From Mycobacteriaceae bacterium (GTDB lineage Bacteria > Actinomycetota > Actinomycetes > Mycobacteriales > Mycobacteriaceae), in contig JAFARC010000068.1 of assembly GCA_019245755.1 (NCBI GenBank), positions 54,861-118,860 on the forward strand: 64,000 bases of DNA. The letters run 5' to 3'. The notes beneath the pieces were generated by a model. That model ran no database searches. It was not told the origin of the DNA and saw only the letters and a program-made list of their open reading frames with translations. Of this stretch, positions 45,420-54,628 are shown in pieces; the first letter of the stretch is position 1, and every line of letters begins with the position of its first letter. Both the position numbers and the translations under genes were made by a program.

Positions 45420-45991
45420 GCGTTGCTCCCGGCTTCGATCAGCGGAGCGGCGGCCTCGCCGCCGTGGGTGGTGTCGGTCTGGGTCTGTGGCGCGAATTCG
45501 GTTTCGGTGGGCCCGGATTCAACGGCCCGTCCACGGCTGTTTTTGGCCGCCCACTGGATGGAGCGCACGATGGTGGTGTAACCGGTGCAGCGGCAGATCT
45601 GTCCGGAGATGGCCTTGCGGATCGTTTCTTCGTCCGGATCCGGAATCCGGTCGAGCAGGGCCCGGGCGGTGATCAACATGCCCGGTGTGCAGAAGCCGCA
45701 CTGCAGCCCGTGGCAACGCATGAAGCCTTCCTGCACCGGATCGAGCTTGCCGTCGACCTCGAGGCCCTCGACCGTGCCGATGCGGTGGCCGCCGGCCATG
45801 GCGGCCAGCATCGTGCAGGACTTGACCGGCTCGCCGTCAAAGGACACCACGCAGGTTCCGCAGTTGCTGGTGTCACAGCCCCAGTGCGTGCCGGTCAGGC
45901 GCAGATGATCCCTCAGGAAGTGCACCAGCAGCGTTCGGGGTTCGACCTCGGCGGTCACCGATTCGCCGTTGACGGTCATGTTCACCTGCAT
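45416..45991 (-). CDS. coxS: Carbon monoxide dehydrogenase small (iron-sulfur) subunit CoxS
   Basis: Carries two [2Fe-2S] clusters. The plant-ferredoxin-type site is CDTSNCGTCVVSFDGEPVKSC (about 39-59, shown by its Cys spacing) and the second cluster comes from CGFCTPGM plus CRCTGYTTI. It is 191 residues, longer than the usual ~160 because of a ~30-residue low-complexity C-terminal tail after 'RSIQWAAKN'. It sits between coxM and coxL in the M-S-L order typical of actinobacteria. Confidence 0.95.
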
Positions 45992-45996
45992 CGGGT

Positions 45997-46884
45997 CTAC
46001 CCTCCTTCGCGCGCGCGGGCGGCCGCCCTGCGCAGCGTCCGCTTGGTCAACTCGTCGGCGAGGTGGCGCTTATAGGCGGCGCTGCCGCGCATGTCGCTCA
46101 CCGGCTCACATGCGGTGGCAGCGCGACGGCCGGCCTCGGCGAACGCCTCCTCGGTGGCCGGCCGGCCGACCAGTGCGTCGGAAACCGCGGCCAGTCCCGC
46201 GGCGTCGGCGTTGACCGCGGTCAACCCGACGCGAGCGGCGGTGATCGTGTCCCCGTCGAGCGTCACGGCGGCGCCGGCCGCGGTGACGGCCCAGTCCCCG
46301 ATCCGGCGTTCGACTTTCGCGTAGGCGCTGGAGCTGCCCGGCCACACGGGAATCCGAATTTCCACCAGCATCTCGTTGTGCGCCAGCGACGTTTCGTATG
46401 GGGCGGCCAGGAAGTCGTCGATCGGCACTTCCCGAGGGCCGGACGGACCACGGGCCAGGCACACCGCGCCCAGCACGGCGCACACCGTGGTCAGGTCTTC
46501 GGCGGGATCGGCCTGGCACAGCGAGCCGCCCACGGTGCCGCGGTTGCGCACCACCGGGTCGGCGATCAGCTTCTCCGCGTCGCGAAAGATCGGGCACACC
46601 GCGGCCAGGTTGTCGGACTCGAGCACTTCGCGGTGGCGGGTCATCGCGCCGATCCGCACTCCGACACGGCCCGCTGTCGCGTCGACCACGATGTAGCCGA
46701 GCTCCGGCGCGAGGTCGTTGACGTCGATCAGGTACTCGGGGTTGGCGATGCGCAATTTCATCATCGGCAGCAGGCTGTGCCCGCCGGCCACGATGAACGC
46801 CCCCTCCCCCAGCCTGTCGAGCAATCCGATCGCGTGGTCCACGCTCGTCGCACGTTCGTATTCGAAGGGCCCGGGTACCTGCAT
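45997..46884 (-). CDS. coxM: Carbon monoxide dehydrogenase medium (FAD) subunit CoxM
   Basis: FAD-binding flavoprotein subunit of 295 residues. The two FAD pyrophosphate motifs are visible: AGGHSLLPMMKLR (residues 33-45) and the region 'NRGTVGGSLCQADPAEDL' (near 113-130). It passes electrons from CoxS to quinone or other acceptors. First gene of the cox operon; the 226-bp gap upstream separates it from a divergent LysR regulator. Confidence 0.95.
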   Translation of the reverse strand: MQVPGPFEYERATSVDHAIGLLDRLGEGAFIVAGGHSLLPMMKLRIANPEYLIDVNDLAPELGYIVVDATAGRVGVRIGAMTRHREVLESDNLAAVCPIFRDAEKLIADPVVRNRGTVGGSLCQADPAEDLTTVCAVLGAVCLARGPSGPREVPIDDFLAAPYETSLAHNEMLVEIRIPVWPGSSSAYAKVERRIGDWAVTAAGAAVTLDGDTITAARVGLTAVNADAAGLAAVSDALVGRPATEEAFAEAGRRAATACEPVSDMRGSAAYKRHLADELTKRTLRRAAARAREGG

Positions 46885-46953
46885 TGGCCGACCTCACTCC
46901 CGGCGAAGGTAAAGCCCAGTTTCGGCTCGGCGGACGCGCCGGTCAACCGCGAG

Positions 46954-46969
46954 TTAAGCGATCGCTGAA
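46954..46969. promoter_or_regulatory. Near-perfect 16-bp palindrome between coxM and the LysR gene
   Basis: TTAAGCGATCGCTGAA has one mismatched pair across the dyad. It sits about 70 bp upstream of coxM in the divergent intergenic region, a reasonable place for the LysR-type regulator or another activator to bind. It does not follow the simple T-N11-A pattern, so the binder is uncertain. Confidence 0.4.
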
Positions 46970-47097
46970 TTCGCTCGTCCAGTCCTGGCCGGCACTCGCG
47001 TGACAAAGTCGCGGCCGCGTGAGGGAGTGGCGCGACTCCGGCACGGAGCAGCGCCGAACACCCTTGGATCCCGGCCATCGTGATGTCCGAGCTGGCT

Positions 47098-47103
47098 TAG
47101 GCT
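47098..47103 (+). promoter_or_regulatory. Candidate -10 element of the LysR gene (leaderless)
   Basis: TAGGCT (TAnnnT form) then 7 bp then GTG. No ribosome-binding site lies between, which suggests a leaderless transcript. Confidence 0.45.
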
Positions 47104-47110
47104 CACTGCT

Positions 47111-48064
47111 GTGACACCGGCTCAGCTGCGGGCCTATTCGGCGGTGGTGCGGCTCGGCTCCGTGCGGGCGGCTGCGGAGGAGCTCGGGGTGTCCGATGCG
47201 GGAGTGTCGATGCACGTGGCGCAGCTGCGCAAGGAACTCGACGATCAGTTGTTCAGCAGGACCGGCTCCGGGCTGGCGTTCACACCGGGCGGACTCCGGC
47301 TGGCCAGCCGGGCGATCGAGATCCTGGGCTTGCAGCAGCAGACCGCGATCGAGGTGACCGAGGCCGCCCACGGCCGCCGGCTGCTGCGCATCGCCGCGTC
47401 GAGCGGATTCGCCGAGCATGCGGCCCCCGGGTTGATCGAACTGTTCTCCTCGCGCGCCAACGACTTGTCCGTCGAGTTGAGCGTGCAGCCGACGAGCCAG
47501 TTGAACAACCTGATCACCTCCCGCGCGGTTGACATCGCGCTCGGGCCTGCCGAGCCCGGCGACGCGGGGATCGTCGTGCGGCCATTCCTGAAATACCAGG
47601 TGATCGCGGTCGTGGCGCCGGACAGTCCACTGGCCGGTGTGGCGTCCACGCCCGCGCAGCTGCGCGAGCAGTACTGGATGCTGGGTCCATCGGCCGGCAG
47701 CGTGGACGGTGAGATCGCCGGGATGTTGCGGGGGCTGGCGATTCCCGAAGCGCACCAACGGATCTTCCAGAGTGACGCCGCCGCGCTCGAGGAGGTGCGG
47801 CGAGTCGGGGGCGTCACGCTGGCTATCGGCTTCTCGGTCGCCAAGGACCTGGCGGCCGGGCGGCTGGTGCAGGTGAAGGGCGCGGGCCTTCAGACGTGCG
47901 GCGAATGGTGCGCTTCGACGCTGCCGCCGGCCGCGCGCCAACCCGCGGTCTCGGAGCTGGTGCGGTTCATCACGACCCCGCGGTGTACGCAGGCGATGAT
48001 CCGCGGCACCGGCGTGGGGGTGACCCGGTTCCGGCCCAAGGTGCACGTCACCTTGTGGAGCTGA
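47111..48064 (+). CDS. LysR-type regulator of the CO dehydrogenase operon (CutR-like)
   Basis: 317 residues with an N-terminal winged helix-turn-helix, 'LGSVRAAAEELGVSDAGVSMHVAQLRKELDDQLF' (about 16-49), and a periplasmic-binding-type effector domain. It matches M. tuberculosis Rv0377. In Mycobacterium sp. JC1 the divergently encoded LysR protein CutR is needed for CO dehydrogenase expression, and the arrangement here is the same, so it is the probable activator of coxMSL. The 3' end overlaps the convergent nhaA gene by 17 bp. Confidence 0.9.
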   Translation: MTPAQLRAYSAVVRLGSVRAAAEELGVSDAGVSMHVAQLRKELDDQLFSRTGSGLAFTPGGLRLASRAIEILGLQQQTAIEVTEAAHGRRLLRIAASSGFAEHAAPGLIELFSSRANDLSVELSVQPTSQLNNLITSRAVDIALGPAEPGDAGIVVRPFLKYQVIAVVAPDSPLAGVASTPAQLREQYWMLGPSAGSVDGEIAGMLRGLAIPEAHQRIFQSDAAALEEVRRVGGVTLAIGFSVAKDLAAGRLVQVKGAGLQTCGEWCASTLPPAARQPAVSELVRFITTPRCTQAMIRGTGVGVTRFRPKVHVTLWS

Positions 48065-49886
48065 TGTCACGGCTGGCTTCCAGCGCGCGGATAAGGGTGA
48101 CCGCGTCGAACGGACCCTTGTGGCGCTTGCCGCCGACGAAGAAGGTGGGCGTCGAATTGAGGTCCATCACCTCGGCGTCCTGGGCGTCGTCCTCGACGCG
48201 GAGGCGCACCTTCGACGCGCGCACGTCGTCGTTGAACTGTTCGAGGTCAAGCCCGATGTCGTTGGCGTAGCGGTAGATATCCTCCCAGCCCAAGTTGTCC
48301 TGATTGGCGAACATCAGCTGGCCGAGATCGAAGAACCGGCCCTGCAGCCCGGCGGCCTCGGCGGCGCGCGCGGCATCCATCGCGTGCGGGTGCACCCGTT
48401 CCAGCGGCAGGTGGCGCCAGACGTAGCGCAGATCGTCGCCGAAATGCGCGCGCACCTCGTCGATGGATCCGGTTGCGCGGCTGCAGAACGGGCATTCAAA
48501 GTCACCGTATTCCACCAGGGTGAGCGGCGCGTCGGGCTTGCCGCGGATGCGGTCGCGCGCCGGGTCGACGGGCCGCACCAGAAACGCGCCGACCGGCTTG
48601 GGTGGGCTGAGCCAGTCGGTGATCCGGAAGATCGCCCAACCGAGCACAAACGCGACGCCGGACGCAACCAGCACGCCAACCCGTGCCTGGTCTTGTCGGC
48701 CGGGATCGGCGATCGCCAGGTCAACGATGAAAAGCGCGATGGTGAAACCAATTCCGCAGAGCGCCGCGCCGCCGGCGACCCGTCGCAACGTCAGCCCCGG
48801 TGAGAGCCGTCCGAGGCCGCAGTAGTGGACCACCGCGGTGGCCCCGGTGATGCCGACGAATTTGCCGACCACCAAGCCGACCACGATGCCGATCGTCAAC
48901 GGCGAGTGCAGCGCGGAGAGCACCGTTGCGCGATCCAGCCGCACGCCGGCGTTGGCCAGCGCGAACACCGGTAACACGACGAAAGAAACATACGGCGCGA
49001 ACGCGGTCTGCAGACGCTCGTTGATGGAGAGCGCGTCGCGCAGGCTGCGGGCCGCGGCGCGGGCGTAATCCGAATTCGGGGACTGCCGAAAAGCCCGGAT
49101 CAGATCCACCACCTGCTCGACCCGCTGCCGCTCGGGGGTGAACGCCGGGATCGCCAACGCCACGGCGACCCCGGCCAGGGTCGGGTGCGCGCCGCCGAAC
49201 AGCAGCGCCAGCCACAGGCAGAACGCCAGCACCGCGTAAGCGGGTCCGCGGCCCGCGGGAAGGTAGCGGACCAGCGCAAGCAGCACGATCAGCGCCAGCG
49301 CGACGAGCAGTGCGACGATCCGCAGCTGTTTGGCATAAAACAGCGCGATAACCAGCAGGGCGCCGACGTCGTCGACAATGGCCAGCGTCATCAGGAAGGT
49401 GCGCAACCGCAACGGGTACTTCGGCGCGATCACCGCCAGCGCCCCCAGCAGGAACGCCGTGTCGGTGGAGATCACCACGCCCCACGCGCGGGCGTTGTCG
49501 CCGGTGTGGTTGAGGGCCAGGAAAATCACGGCCGGCAGGGCCAGGCCGGCCGCGGCGGCGGCGACCGGCACCACGGCTCGGGCCCGGTCGGTGAGCTCAC
49601 CGATCATGAACTGGGCCTTGACCTCCAGCCCCACGGTGAAAAAGAAGAACGCCATCACCGCGTCATTGACGACCTGACGGACCGTCATCTGGGCGTGGGC
49701 GGCGCCGAAGGTCAGCCCGACGGGTGTGGTCCAGAATGTCGAATAGGTGTGCGCCCATAACGAATTGGCCCAGATGACCGCGACGAGCCCGAACGCCAGA
49801 AGCATCGCGGCGGCGGTCTTCTCCCGGCCGGTGGCCGCGAGGCGATCGCGGCCGAACCGGGACGGGCGCAGGCGGATGGTCATCAT
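48048..49886 (-). CDS. nhaA: NhaA-type Na+/H+ antiporter fused to a DsbA-like thioredoxin domain
   Basis: 612-residue fusion. The first ~400 residues are NhaA: 'MAFFFFTVGLEVKAQF', 'GVVISTDTAFLLGALAVI' and 'TLAIVDDVGALLVIALFY', with the two essential aspartates in the 'IVDD' helix. After a linker with 'LVRPVDPARDRIRGKPDAPLTLVEYGDFECPFC', the C-terminal ~180 residues form a DsbA/thioredoxin domain with active site CPFC and cis-Pro in 'NSTPTFFVGG'. Such fusions occur in actinobacteria. The start codons ATG-ATG overlap the GH76 stop. M. tuberculosis lacks nhaA here. The redox domain is on the cytoplasmic or external side depending on helix number, which I cannot settle. Confidence 0.92.
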   Translation of the reverse strand: MMTIRLRPSRFGRDRLAATGREKTAAAMLLAFGLVAVIWANSLWAHTYSTFWTTPVGLTFGAAHAQMTVRQVVNDAVMAFFFFTVGLEVKAQFMIGELTDRARAVVPVAAAAAGLALPAVIFLALNHTGDNARAWGVVISTDTAFLLGALAVIAPKYPLRLRTFLMTLAIVDDVGALLVIALFYAKQLRIVALLVALALIVLLALVRYLPAGRGPAYAVLAFCLWLALLFGGAHPTLAGVAVALAIPAFTPERQRVEQVVDLIRAFRQSPNSDYARAAARSLRDALSINERLQTAFAPYVSFVVLPVFALANAGVRLDRATVLSALHSPLTIGIVVGLVVGKFVGITGATAVVHYCGLGRLSPGLTLRRVAGGAALCGIGFTIALFIVDLAIADPGRQDQARVGVLVASGVAFVLGWAIFRITDWLSPPKPVGAFLVRPVDPARDRIRGKPDAPLTLVEYGDFECPFCSRATGSIDEVRAHFGDDLRYVWRHLPLERVHPHAMDAARAAEAAGLQGRFFDLGQLMFANQDNLGWEDIYRYANDIGLDLEQFNDDVRASKVRLRVEDDAQDAEVMDLNSTPTFFVGGKRHKGPFDAVTLIRALEASRDISSTR

Positions 49887-50980
49887 GCCGTTAGAACGTG
49901 TGCGGCCTCCATCAGCATCCAGCCTGACAGCTGCACCGACAAATCGCGCTCGGGAACCGCCGACCCGGACACTGCGCCCGCGACGAACTGGCCAACCGCG
50001 CCGCCGGCGGTGGGCACCTGGGCGGCCTTGGCCCAGTCCGGGCCGAACAGCGGCAGTCCGTCGACAGTTTGGCGGAGGTCCCACGCCGACTGCGCGGACG
50101 TGAGTACCAGCTCCCGCGCGGTCTGGCGGGCCGTCTTGTCATCGGGCGTGTCGCCGGGGAGTGTGGTGACGACCAGTGCCAGATAGCGGGCGGTGATGCC
50201 GCCGAACAGGCCGCCGTCGCCGCCGCCGGTGCCCTTGAGCACACCGCCCGGCGCCATGTGGTCGCGGACGGCCGCGACCAGGCGGTGTACGCGCGGCGCG
50301 TGGCGTTCGTCGTGGGTGCGCGCGGCCAGCTCGGTCTCCAGCCCGAGCACGACCCCCTGGCAGTAGGTGTACTGCGCCCGCACCATCGAGCCGTCCTTGA
50401 TGCCGTCGAACACCAGGTGCGTCTGGGGGTCGATCAGCGTCTGGTCGATCCAGTCGGCCATCAGCTGTGCCTGGCGCAGTTCTGCGTTCCGGGCCAGGAA
50501 GATTCCGGCGGGGCCGTTGGCGGGGGCGTTGAAAAACCGATCCTGCTTGCGCCACGGGATGCCGCCGCCGTGCTCGGGCATCCATGCGCTGGTGAACTGT
50601 TTGGTCAACTTACGCAGCGCGCCGGTGCGCCCGACGCCGGCCAGCCTGCCGGAGCGCTCGATGGCCAGGGACAACCACGCCATGTCGTCGTAGTAGTCGT
50701 TGATCCAGCGGCCGGTGTTGCGCAAGTGGTGTCCGTGCAGGTGGTGTTTGATTCGCCTGCGCCGATCGGGCCGCGGGTCGCGCACCTGCGCGTCGACGAG
50801 GCAGTCCAGCAGGTGCGCCTGCCACCAGTAGTTCCAGCTGCCGAACATGCGTTCATTGCGGGTCGACGGCCAGCCGCAGACGGCGAGCTGAGTGGCAGGC
50901 AAATACCACAACGGTGCGAAATGCCTTGCCGTGATGGCCGCTTCCGCGCTGGCGGCCCGATTCGCCCACTGCTGTTCCAT
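49883..50980 (-). CDS. Glycoside hydrolase family 76 (alpha-1,6-mannanase-like)
   Basis: 365 residues with the (alpha/alpha)6 GH76 pattern. The paired catalytic aspartates are in NDYYDDMAWLSLA (around 113-125). Other family stretches are 'NYWWQAHLLD', 'GGIPWRKQDRFFNAPANGPAGIFLAR' and 'YTYCQGVVLGLETEL'. It resembles M. tuberculosis Rv0365c but is displaced: there it sits near dedA, here between a SpoU methyltransferase and nhaA. No signal peptide, as in Rv0365c, so a cytoplasmic enzyme or one with unusual export. Possible role in mannan or lipomannan turnover. Confidence 0.87.
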   Translation of the reverse strand: MEQQWANRAASAEAAITARHFAPLWYLPATQLAVCGWPSTRNERMFGSWNYWWQAHLLDCLVDAQVRDPRPDRRRRIKHHLHGHHLRNTGRWINDYYDDMAWLSLAIERSGRLAGVGRTGALRKLTKQFTSAWMPEHGGGIPWRKQDRFFNAPANGPAGIFLARNAELRQAQLMADWIDQTLIDPQTHLVFDGIKDGSMVRAQYTYCQGVVLGLETELAARTHDERHAPRVHRLVAAVRDHMAPGGVLKGTGGGDGGLFGGITARYLALVVTTLPGDTPDDKTARQTARELVLTSAQSAWDLRQTVDGLPLFGPDWAKAAQVPTAGGAVGQFVAGAVSGSAVPERDLSVQLSGWMLMEAAHVLTA

Positions 50981-50995
50981 GCCTGGAATCCTGCC

Positions 50996-51640
50996 CTACC
51001 AGGCGCGGGACAGATCGGCATGTTGACGGATCCAGGCGTGCATCGCGATGCCGGCCGCCACCGCGGCGTTGACGCTGCGGGTGGAGCCGAACTGCGCGAT
51101 CGACACGGTGACCGCCGCACCCGCGCGAGTTTCGGGCGTGATCCCGGGCCCCTCCTGGCCGAAGACCATCAGACAGTCACGCGGCAACGTGTTCTCCTCA
51201 AGCCGCACACTGCCCGGCACGTTATCGACGGCAACGACCGTCAGGGCGTTTCGGCCGGCGAACTCCAGCAGTTGTCGGGTTGTGTCGTGGTGGGACAGCC
51301 GCTGGTAACGGTCGGTGACCATCGCGCCGCGCCGGTTCCATCGTCGCCTGCCGACAATGTGGACGGTGTGCACCGCGAAGGCGTTGGCGGTGCGCACCAC
51401 GGCGCCGATGTTGGCGTCGCTACCGAAGTTTTCGATCGCGACGTGAAGCGGATGCCTGCGGGTGTCGATGTCGGCGATGATCGCGTCGCGGGTCCAATAG
51501 CGATAGGCGTCGACGACGTTGCGGCTGTCACCGTCCCGGAGAAGGTGCGGGTCGTAGCGGGCGTCCGCGGGCAGCGGCCCCGGCCACGGCCCGACGCCGG
51601 GCGTGTTTATCTGCCACTCGGTCGGACCGGGCTCACTCAC
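50996..51640 (-). CDS. SpoU/TrmH-family RNA 2'-O-methyltransferase
   Basis: 214 residues, SPOUT fold. The three SpoU motifs are visible: NIGAVVRTANAF, 'CLMVFGQEGPGIT' and 'RSVNAAVAAGIAMHAW'. It uses S-adenosylmethionine to methylate a tRNA or rRNA ribose; the exact target is unknown. It matches M. tuberculosis Rv0380c with a slightly longer N-terminus (GTG start). It overlaps the preceding lipoprotein gene by 8 bp. Confidence 0.9.
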   Translation of the reverse strand: MSEPGPTEWQINTPGVGPWPGPLPADARYDPHLLRDGDSRNVVDAYRYWTRDAIIADIDTRRHPLHVAIENFGSDANIGAVVRTANAFAVHTVHIVGRRRWNRRGAMVTDRYQRLSHHDTTRQLLEFAGRNALTVVAVDNVPGSVRLEENTLPRDCLMVFGQEGPGITPETRAGAAVTVSIAQFGSTRSVNAAVAAGIAMHAWIRQHADLSRAW

Positions 51641-52532
51641 GGCTCACCCATACCGCGGCGTGGGTGCCGACCACCGACAGTGTCGCGTACAACACGGCTT
51701 GATTGATCTCGCCCTGGGTGCACAGCGAGGCGTTGACTCGAACCGCGTCCAGTTGGGCATAGGGCAGGATCAGTACCGACGACCCGTAGGCACTGCACTC
51801 CGCGGCGAGGCCGGGCGGCGGCAGGGTCGGCGACACAACCAGCATCATCGGGCCGCCGCGCTTGGCGGAGTCGTCGCGGTACTGCGCGGCGAGCGCGGTG
51901 ACGTCGACACCGAGCAGCATGTAGCCATTACCGGTGAAGGCCGTGGGATCGTTCAGCGACTGCTGCGTCAGCTGTTGGCCGTCGGCGCGGAACGCGTCGA
52001 CGCTGCTGGTGGCGAGCGTCAGGCCGGTGTCGCTGGCCTTGGGCGGCGGCAGCCCGACGGGAAACGCGGCAGGGTAGGCGGCGGCCGTATCGGGGATGCG
52101 GTCACGCGGCGAGTAGACGTACACGCCGCGCACCGCGGCCTGGTCCTGCAGCGGGCCGATGCAGACCGTGCCGCTGAGCCGGTCCGGTGACCCGGCGGCC
52201 AACGGGCGGATCGCAAGCGATGTCACGCCGCTACAGCTGCCCAGGCCGGTGGCCTCGATGGGATGGGGCAGCGTGCCGTACAACCCGAACCGCACGTCCT
52301 GCGGCTTGGCGTGGGGCTTGCCCGGATCCGTCGGGGCCGCATCGATGTCGACCAACACATGGTCGGAATCCCAGCGCAGATTCGTCAGCGACATGTTCCA
52401 GCCGAGCGCCGCTTGCGATTCGCCGACCTTCGCGGCGGTCGCGCCGTATGGCGCGGGCGCGGCGTCGTGTCGCGAGCACCCCGCGGTGATGGCGAGCACG
52501 GCGACCGACACGATCGCGATCAGCGTGCGCAC
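51633..52532 (-). CDS. Conserved lipoprotein (Rv0381c-like)
   Basis: 299 residues with an N-terminal signal peptide ending in the lipobox ITAGC (Cys19). The rest is extracytoplasmic, beta-rich and without recognisable catalytic motifs; it has one further Cys pair ('GSCSGV', 'TVCIGP') that may form a disulfide. Position and length correspond to M. tuberculosis Rv0381c. It lies 3 bp after an SDR gene and overlaps the SpoU methyltransferase. Function unknown. Confidence 0.87.
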   Translation of the reverse strand: MRTLIAIVSVAVLAITAGCSRHDAAPAPYGATAAKVGESQAALGWNMSLTNLRWDSDHVLVDIDAAPTDPGKPHAKPQDVRFGLYGTLPHPIEATGLGSCSGVTSLAIRPLAAGSPDRLSGTVCIGPLQDQAAVRGVYVYSPRDRIPDTAAAYPAAFPVGLPPPKASDTGLTLATSSVDAFRADGQQLTQQSLNDPTAFTGNGYMLLGVDVTALAAQYRDDSAKRGGPMMLVVSPTLPPPGLAAECSAYGSSVLILPYAQLDAVRVNASLCTQGEINQAVLYATLSVVGTHAAVWVSRE

Positions 52533-52535
52533 GGT

Positions 52536-53312
52536 CTAATGCGCCATCCGTTTGTTGGTCAGCCGGGTAAGCCAGGCGGGGCTGAACTGTGAGAGATAGT
52601 AGACGGTCTTGGTCTGACGGCCGACCGGGAAGTGCACCTTGGGGATGGGTGAGCGCCGGTGCAGCGCCTCCCACGCCGCGGCTGCGACGTCGTCGGGGGT
52701 GAGGTTCACACCCAGAGACCGGGTGGTGCCGATATCCACACCGGCCACCATCGCGGTGTCGACGAACAGCGGCCACAGCGCCAGCACGGCGATGTCGTGG
52801 GCTCGCCACTCCAGCTCCAGCGCCTCGGTGAGCCCGCGGACCGCGAACTTGGAGGCGCTGTAGGACGCGAGCTCCGGCTGGCCGTAGATGGCCGACGCGG
52901 AACACATGTTGAGCAGCCGCGCGCCGGAGGTGTCGCGAAGATACGGGAACGCCGCGTGGCAGCCGTACCCGACACCGGTGACGTTGACGTCGATGATCTG
53001 CTTGTGACGGGCCGGCGGGATGTCGACAAAGTCGCCGGAGGCCAGCACCCCGGCGTTGTTGACCAGGATGTCGAGCCTGCCGGTGGTCTGCGTGAAGGCA
53101 CGCAGAGTCGACCGCCACGCAGCGTAGTCCGTGACGTCCATCGGGGCGGTCCACACCGACCAGTTCTTCTGCGCCGCTTCGATTTTCAGCGACGCAAGAC
53201 CGACCTCGTCGACGTCGACGGCGCCGACGGAGTAGCCGGCGGAGGCGAACCGGCGCACGATGGCCAGGCCGATTCCGCGGCCGGCGCCGGTAACGAAGGC
53301 GCAGTCGGTCAT
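52536..53312 (-). CDS. Short-chain dehydrogenase/reductase (between pyrE and the lipoprotein gene)
   Basis: 258-residue SDR. TGAGRGIG cofactor motif at residues 8-15, 'NNAGV' near 86, and active site Ser in 'MCSASAIYG' with Tyr/Lys in YSASKFA. The C-terminal 'FSPAWLTRLTNKRM' tail is hydrophobic and may associate with membrane. Its ATG overlaps the pyrE stop by 4 bp (ATGA). It has no counterpart between Rv0381c and pyrE in M. tuberculosis to my knowledge, so it may be an insertion into the conserved operon. Substrate unknown. Confidence 0.85.
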   Translation of the reverse strand: MTDCAFVTGAGRGIGLAIVRRFASAGYSVGAVDVDEVGLASLKIEAAQKNWSVWTAPMDVTDYAAWRSTLRAFTQTTGRLDILVNNAGVLASGDFVDIPPARHKQIIDVNVTGVGYGCHAAFPYLRDTSGARLLNMCSASAIYGQPELASYSASKFAVRGLTEALELEWRAHDIAVLALWPLFVDTAMVAGVDIGTTRSLGVNLTPDDVAAAAWEALHRRSPIPKVHFPVGRQTKTVYYLSQFSPAWLTRLTNKRMAH

Positions 53313-53863
53313 GCCAGCCCCAGGTCGGCCAGGTTCAGCGCGCTGCGGTAGCGCAATCCCGCAGCCTCGATCGCTTCGGCGGCGCCGGTGGCCCGGTCCA
53401 CCACGGTGGCCACGCCGACCACCTCGGCGCCCACGTCTTGGGCGGCACGCACCGCGGTCAGCGCCGAGTTGCCGGTGGTGCTGGTGTCCTCGACCACCAA
53501 CACCCGCCGGCCGGCGATGTCGGTGCCCTCGATAAGTCGTTGCAGCCCATGGGTCTTCACCGCCTTGCGGACCACAAACGCATCGATCGGGCGTCCAGGC
53601 GCGTGCATGATGGCGGTCGCGACGGGATCGGCGCCCAACGTCAGGCCTCCCACGGCCGCGTAGTCCCAGTCAGCGGTCAGCTCCCGCATCAGCTTCCCGA
53701 CCAACGGTGCCGCGCGGTGGTGCAGGGTTGCCCGCCGCAGGTCGACGTAGTAGTCGGCCTGGATGCCGGAAGACAACGTCACCCGGCCGTGCACCACCGA
53801 CAATCGTCGAACGAGCTCGGCCAGCTTGGCACGGTCGACCTTCGTCAGTTCAGGTGCGGCCAC
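53309..53863 (-). CDS. pyrE: Orotate phosphoribosyltransferase PyrE
   Basis: Transfers phosphoribose from PRPP to orotate in pyrimidine synthesis. The PRPP-binding signature is [11 protein letters not shown] (near residues 119-129), with '[15 protein letters not shown]' and '[13 protein letters not shown]' earlier. 184 residues is close to M. tuberculosis PyrE (Rv0382c). GTG start. Its 5' end overlaps the upstream SDR gene by 14 bp and its 3' end overlaps the downstream SDR gene. Confidence 0.95.
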   Translation of the reverse strand: MAAPELTKVDRAKLAELVRRLSVVHGRVTLSSGIQADYYVDLRRATLHHRAAPLVGKLMRELTADWDYAAVGGLTLGADPVATAIMHAPGRPIDAFVVRKAVKTHGLQRLIEGTDIAGRRVLVVEDTSTTGNSALTAVRAAQDVGAEVVGVATVVDRATGAAEAIEAAGLRYRSALNLADLGLA

Positions 53864-54626
53864 GACCCTGCCCCAACGTCCGGGTCACAAGGCGCATCAC
53901 CGGGCGCGGCGTCATGCGCAAGACGCTGGTGATCGCCTTGTACTGCAGACCGGGGACGATCACCACCTTGCCCCGAGCAACACCGGCCAGGCAGTCGCCT
54001 ACGACGTCATCAACGTCGAGCCACATCAGCGATGGCATCGACTTCATCGTGATGCCGGCGCGGTCGTGAAACTCGGTGTGCGCGTAGCCCGGGCACACGA
54101 CATGCACGGTGACGCCGGTGCCGGCCAGCCCGCCGGCGAGTCCCTCAGAGAACGACACCACCCAGGCCTTCGACGCTGAGTACGTCGAGCCGCGTCCGGA
54201 GATTAGACCGACAACGCTGCCCACGTTGATCACGGTCCCGGTTTTCGCGTCGAGCATCGGCGGCAGCGCCGCCCGGGTCAGCTGCATCACCGCGGTGACG
54301 TTGACGTCGAGTTGGGCCTGCAGCGTCGCCGGGTCGGCGATCCAGAACTCGCCGGAGGTGCCGATGCCGGCGTTGTTGACCAGCACCTGCACTCCGGCAG
54401 AGAGCCGGTCGGCGACCTTCGCGCGCCCGTCGGGATCGGCCAGGTCGGCGGTCAGCACCTCACTAGAAACACCGTGCCGATGGTGCAGTTCGGCGGCGAG
54501 CTCGTCGAGGCGGGCGGCGTCGCGGGCGACCAGCACCAGGTTGTGGCCCTCGGCGGCGTAGCGCCGGGCAAAGCCGGCGCCGATGCCCGACGTAGGCCCG
54601 GTGATCAGCGTGACGGGGCGTGGCAC
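53850..54626 (-). CDS. Short-chain dehydrogenase/reductase (between ttfA and pyrE)
   Basis: 258-residue SDR. Cofactor motif TGPTSGIG at about 11-18, 'NNAGIG', active site 'NVGSVVG' Ser and YSASKAW Tyr/Lys, and a '[15 protein letters not shown]' segment after the active site as in SDRs acting on hydrophobic substrates. The GTG start lies 2 bp after the ttfA stop; the long frame upstream has no homology. A second, more distant SDR lies on the other side of pyrE, so pyrE is flanked by two SDR genes. Substrate unknown. Confidence 0.85.
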   Translation of the reverse strand: MPRPVTLITGPTSGIGAGFARRYAAEGHNLVLVARDAARLDELAAELHHRHGVSSEVLTADLADPDGRAKVADRLSAGVQVLVNNAGIGTSGEFWIADPATLQAQLDVNVTAVMQLTRAALPPMLDAKTGTVINVGSVVGLISGRGSTYSASKAWVVSFSEGLAGGLAGTGVTVHVVCPGYAHTEFHDRAGITMKSMPSLMWLDVDDVVGDCLAGVARGKVVIVPGLQYKAITSVLRMTPRPVMRLVTRTLGQGRGRT

Positions 54627-54628
54627 AG

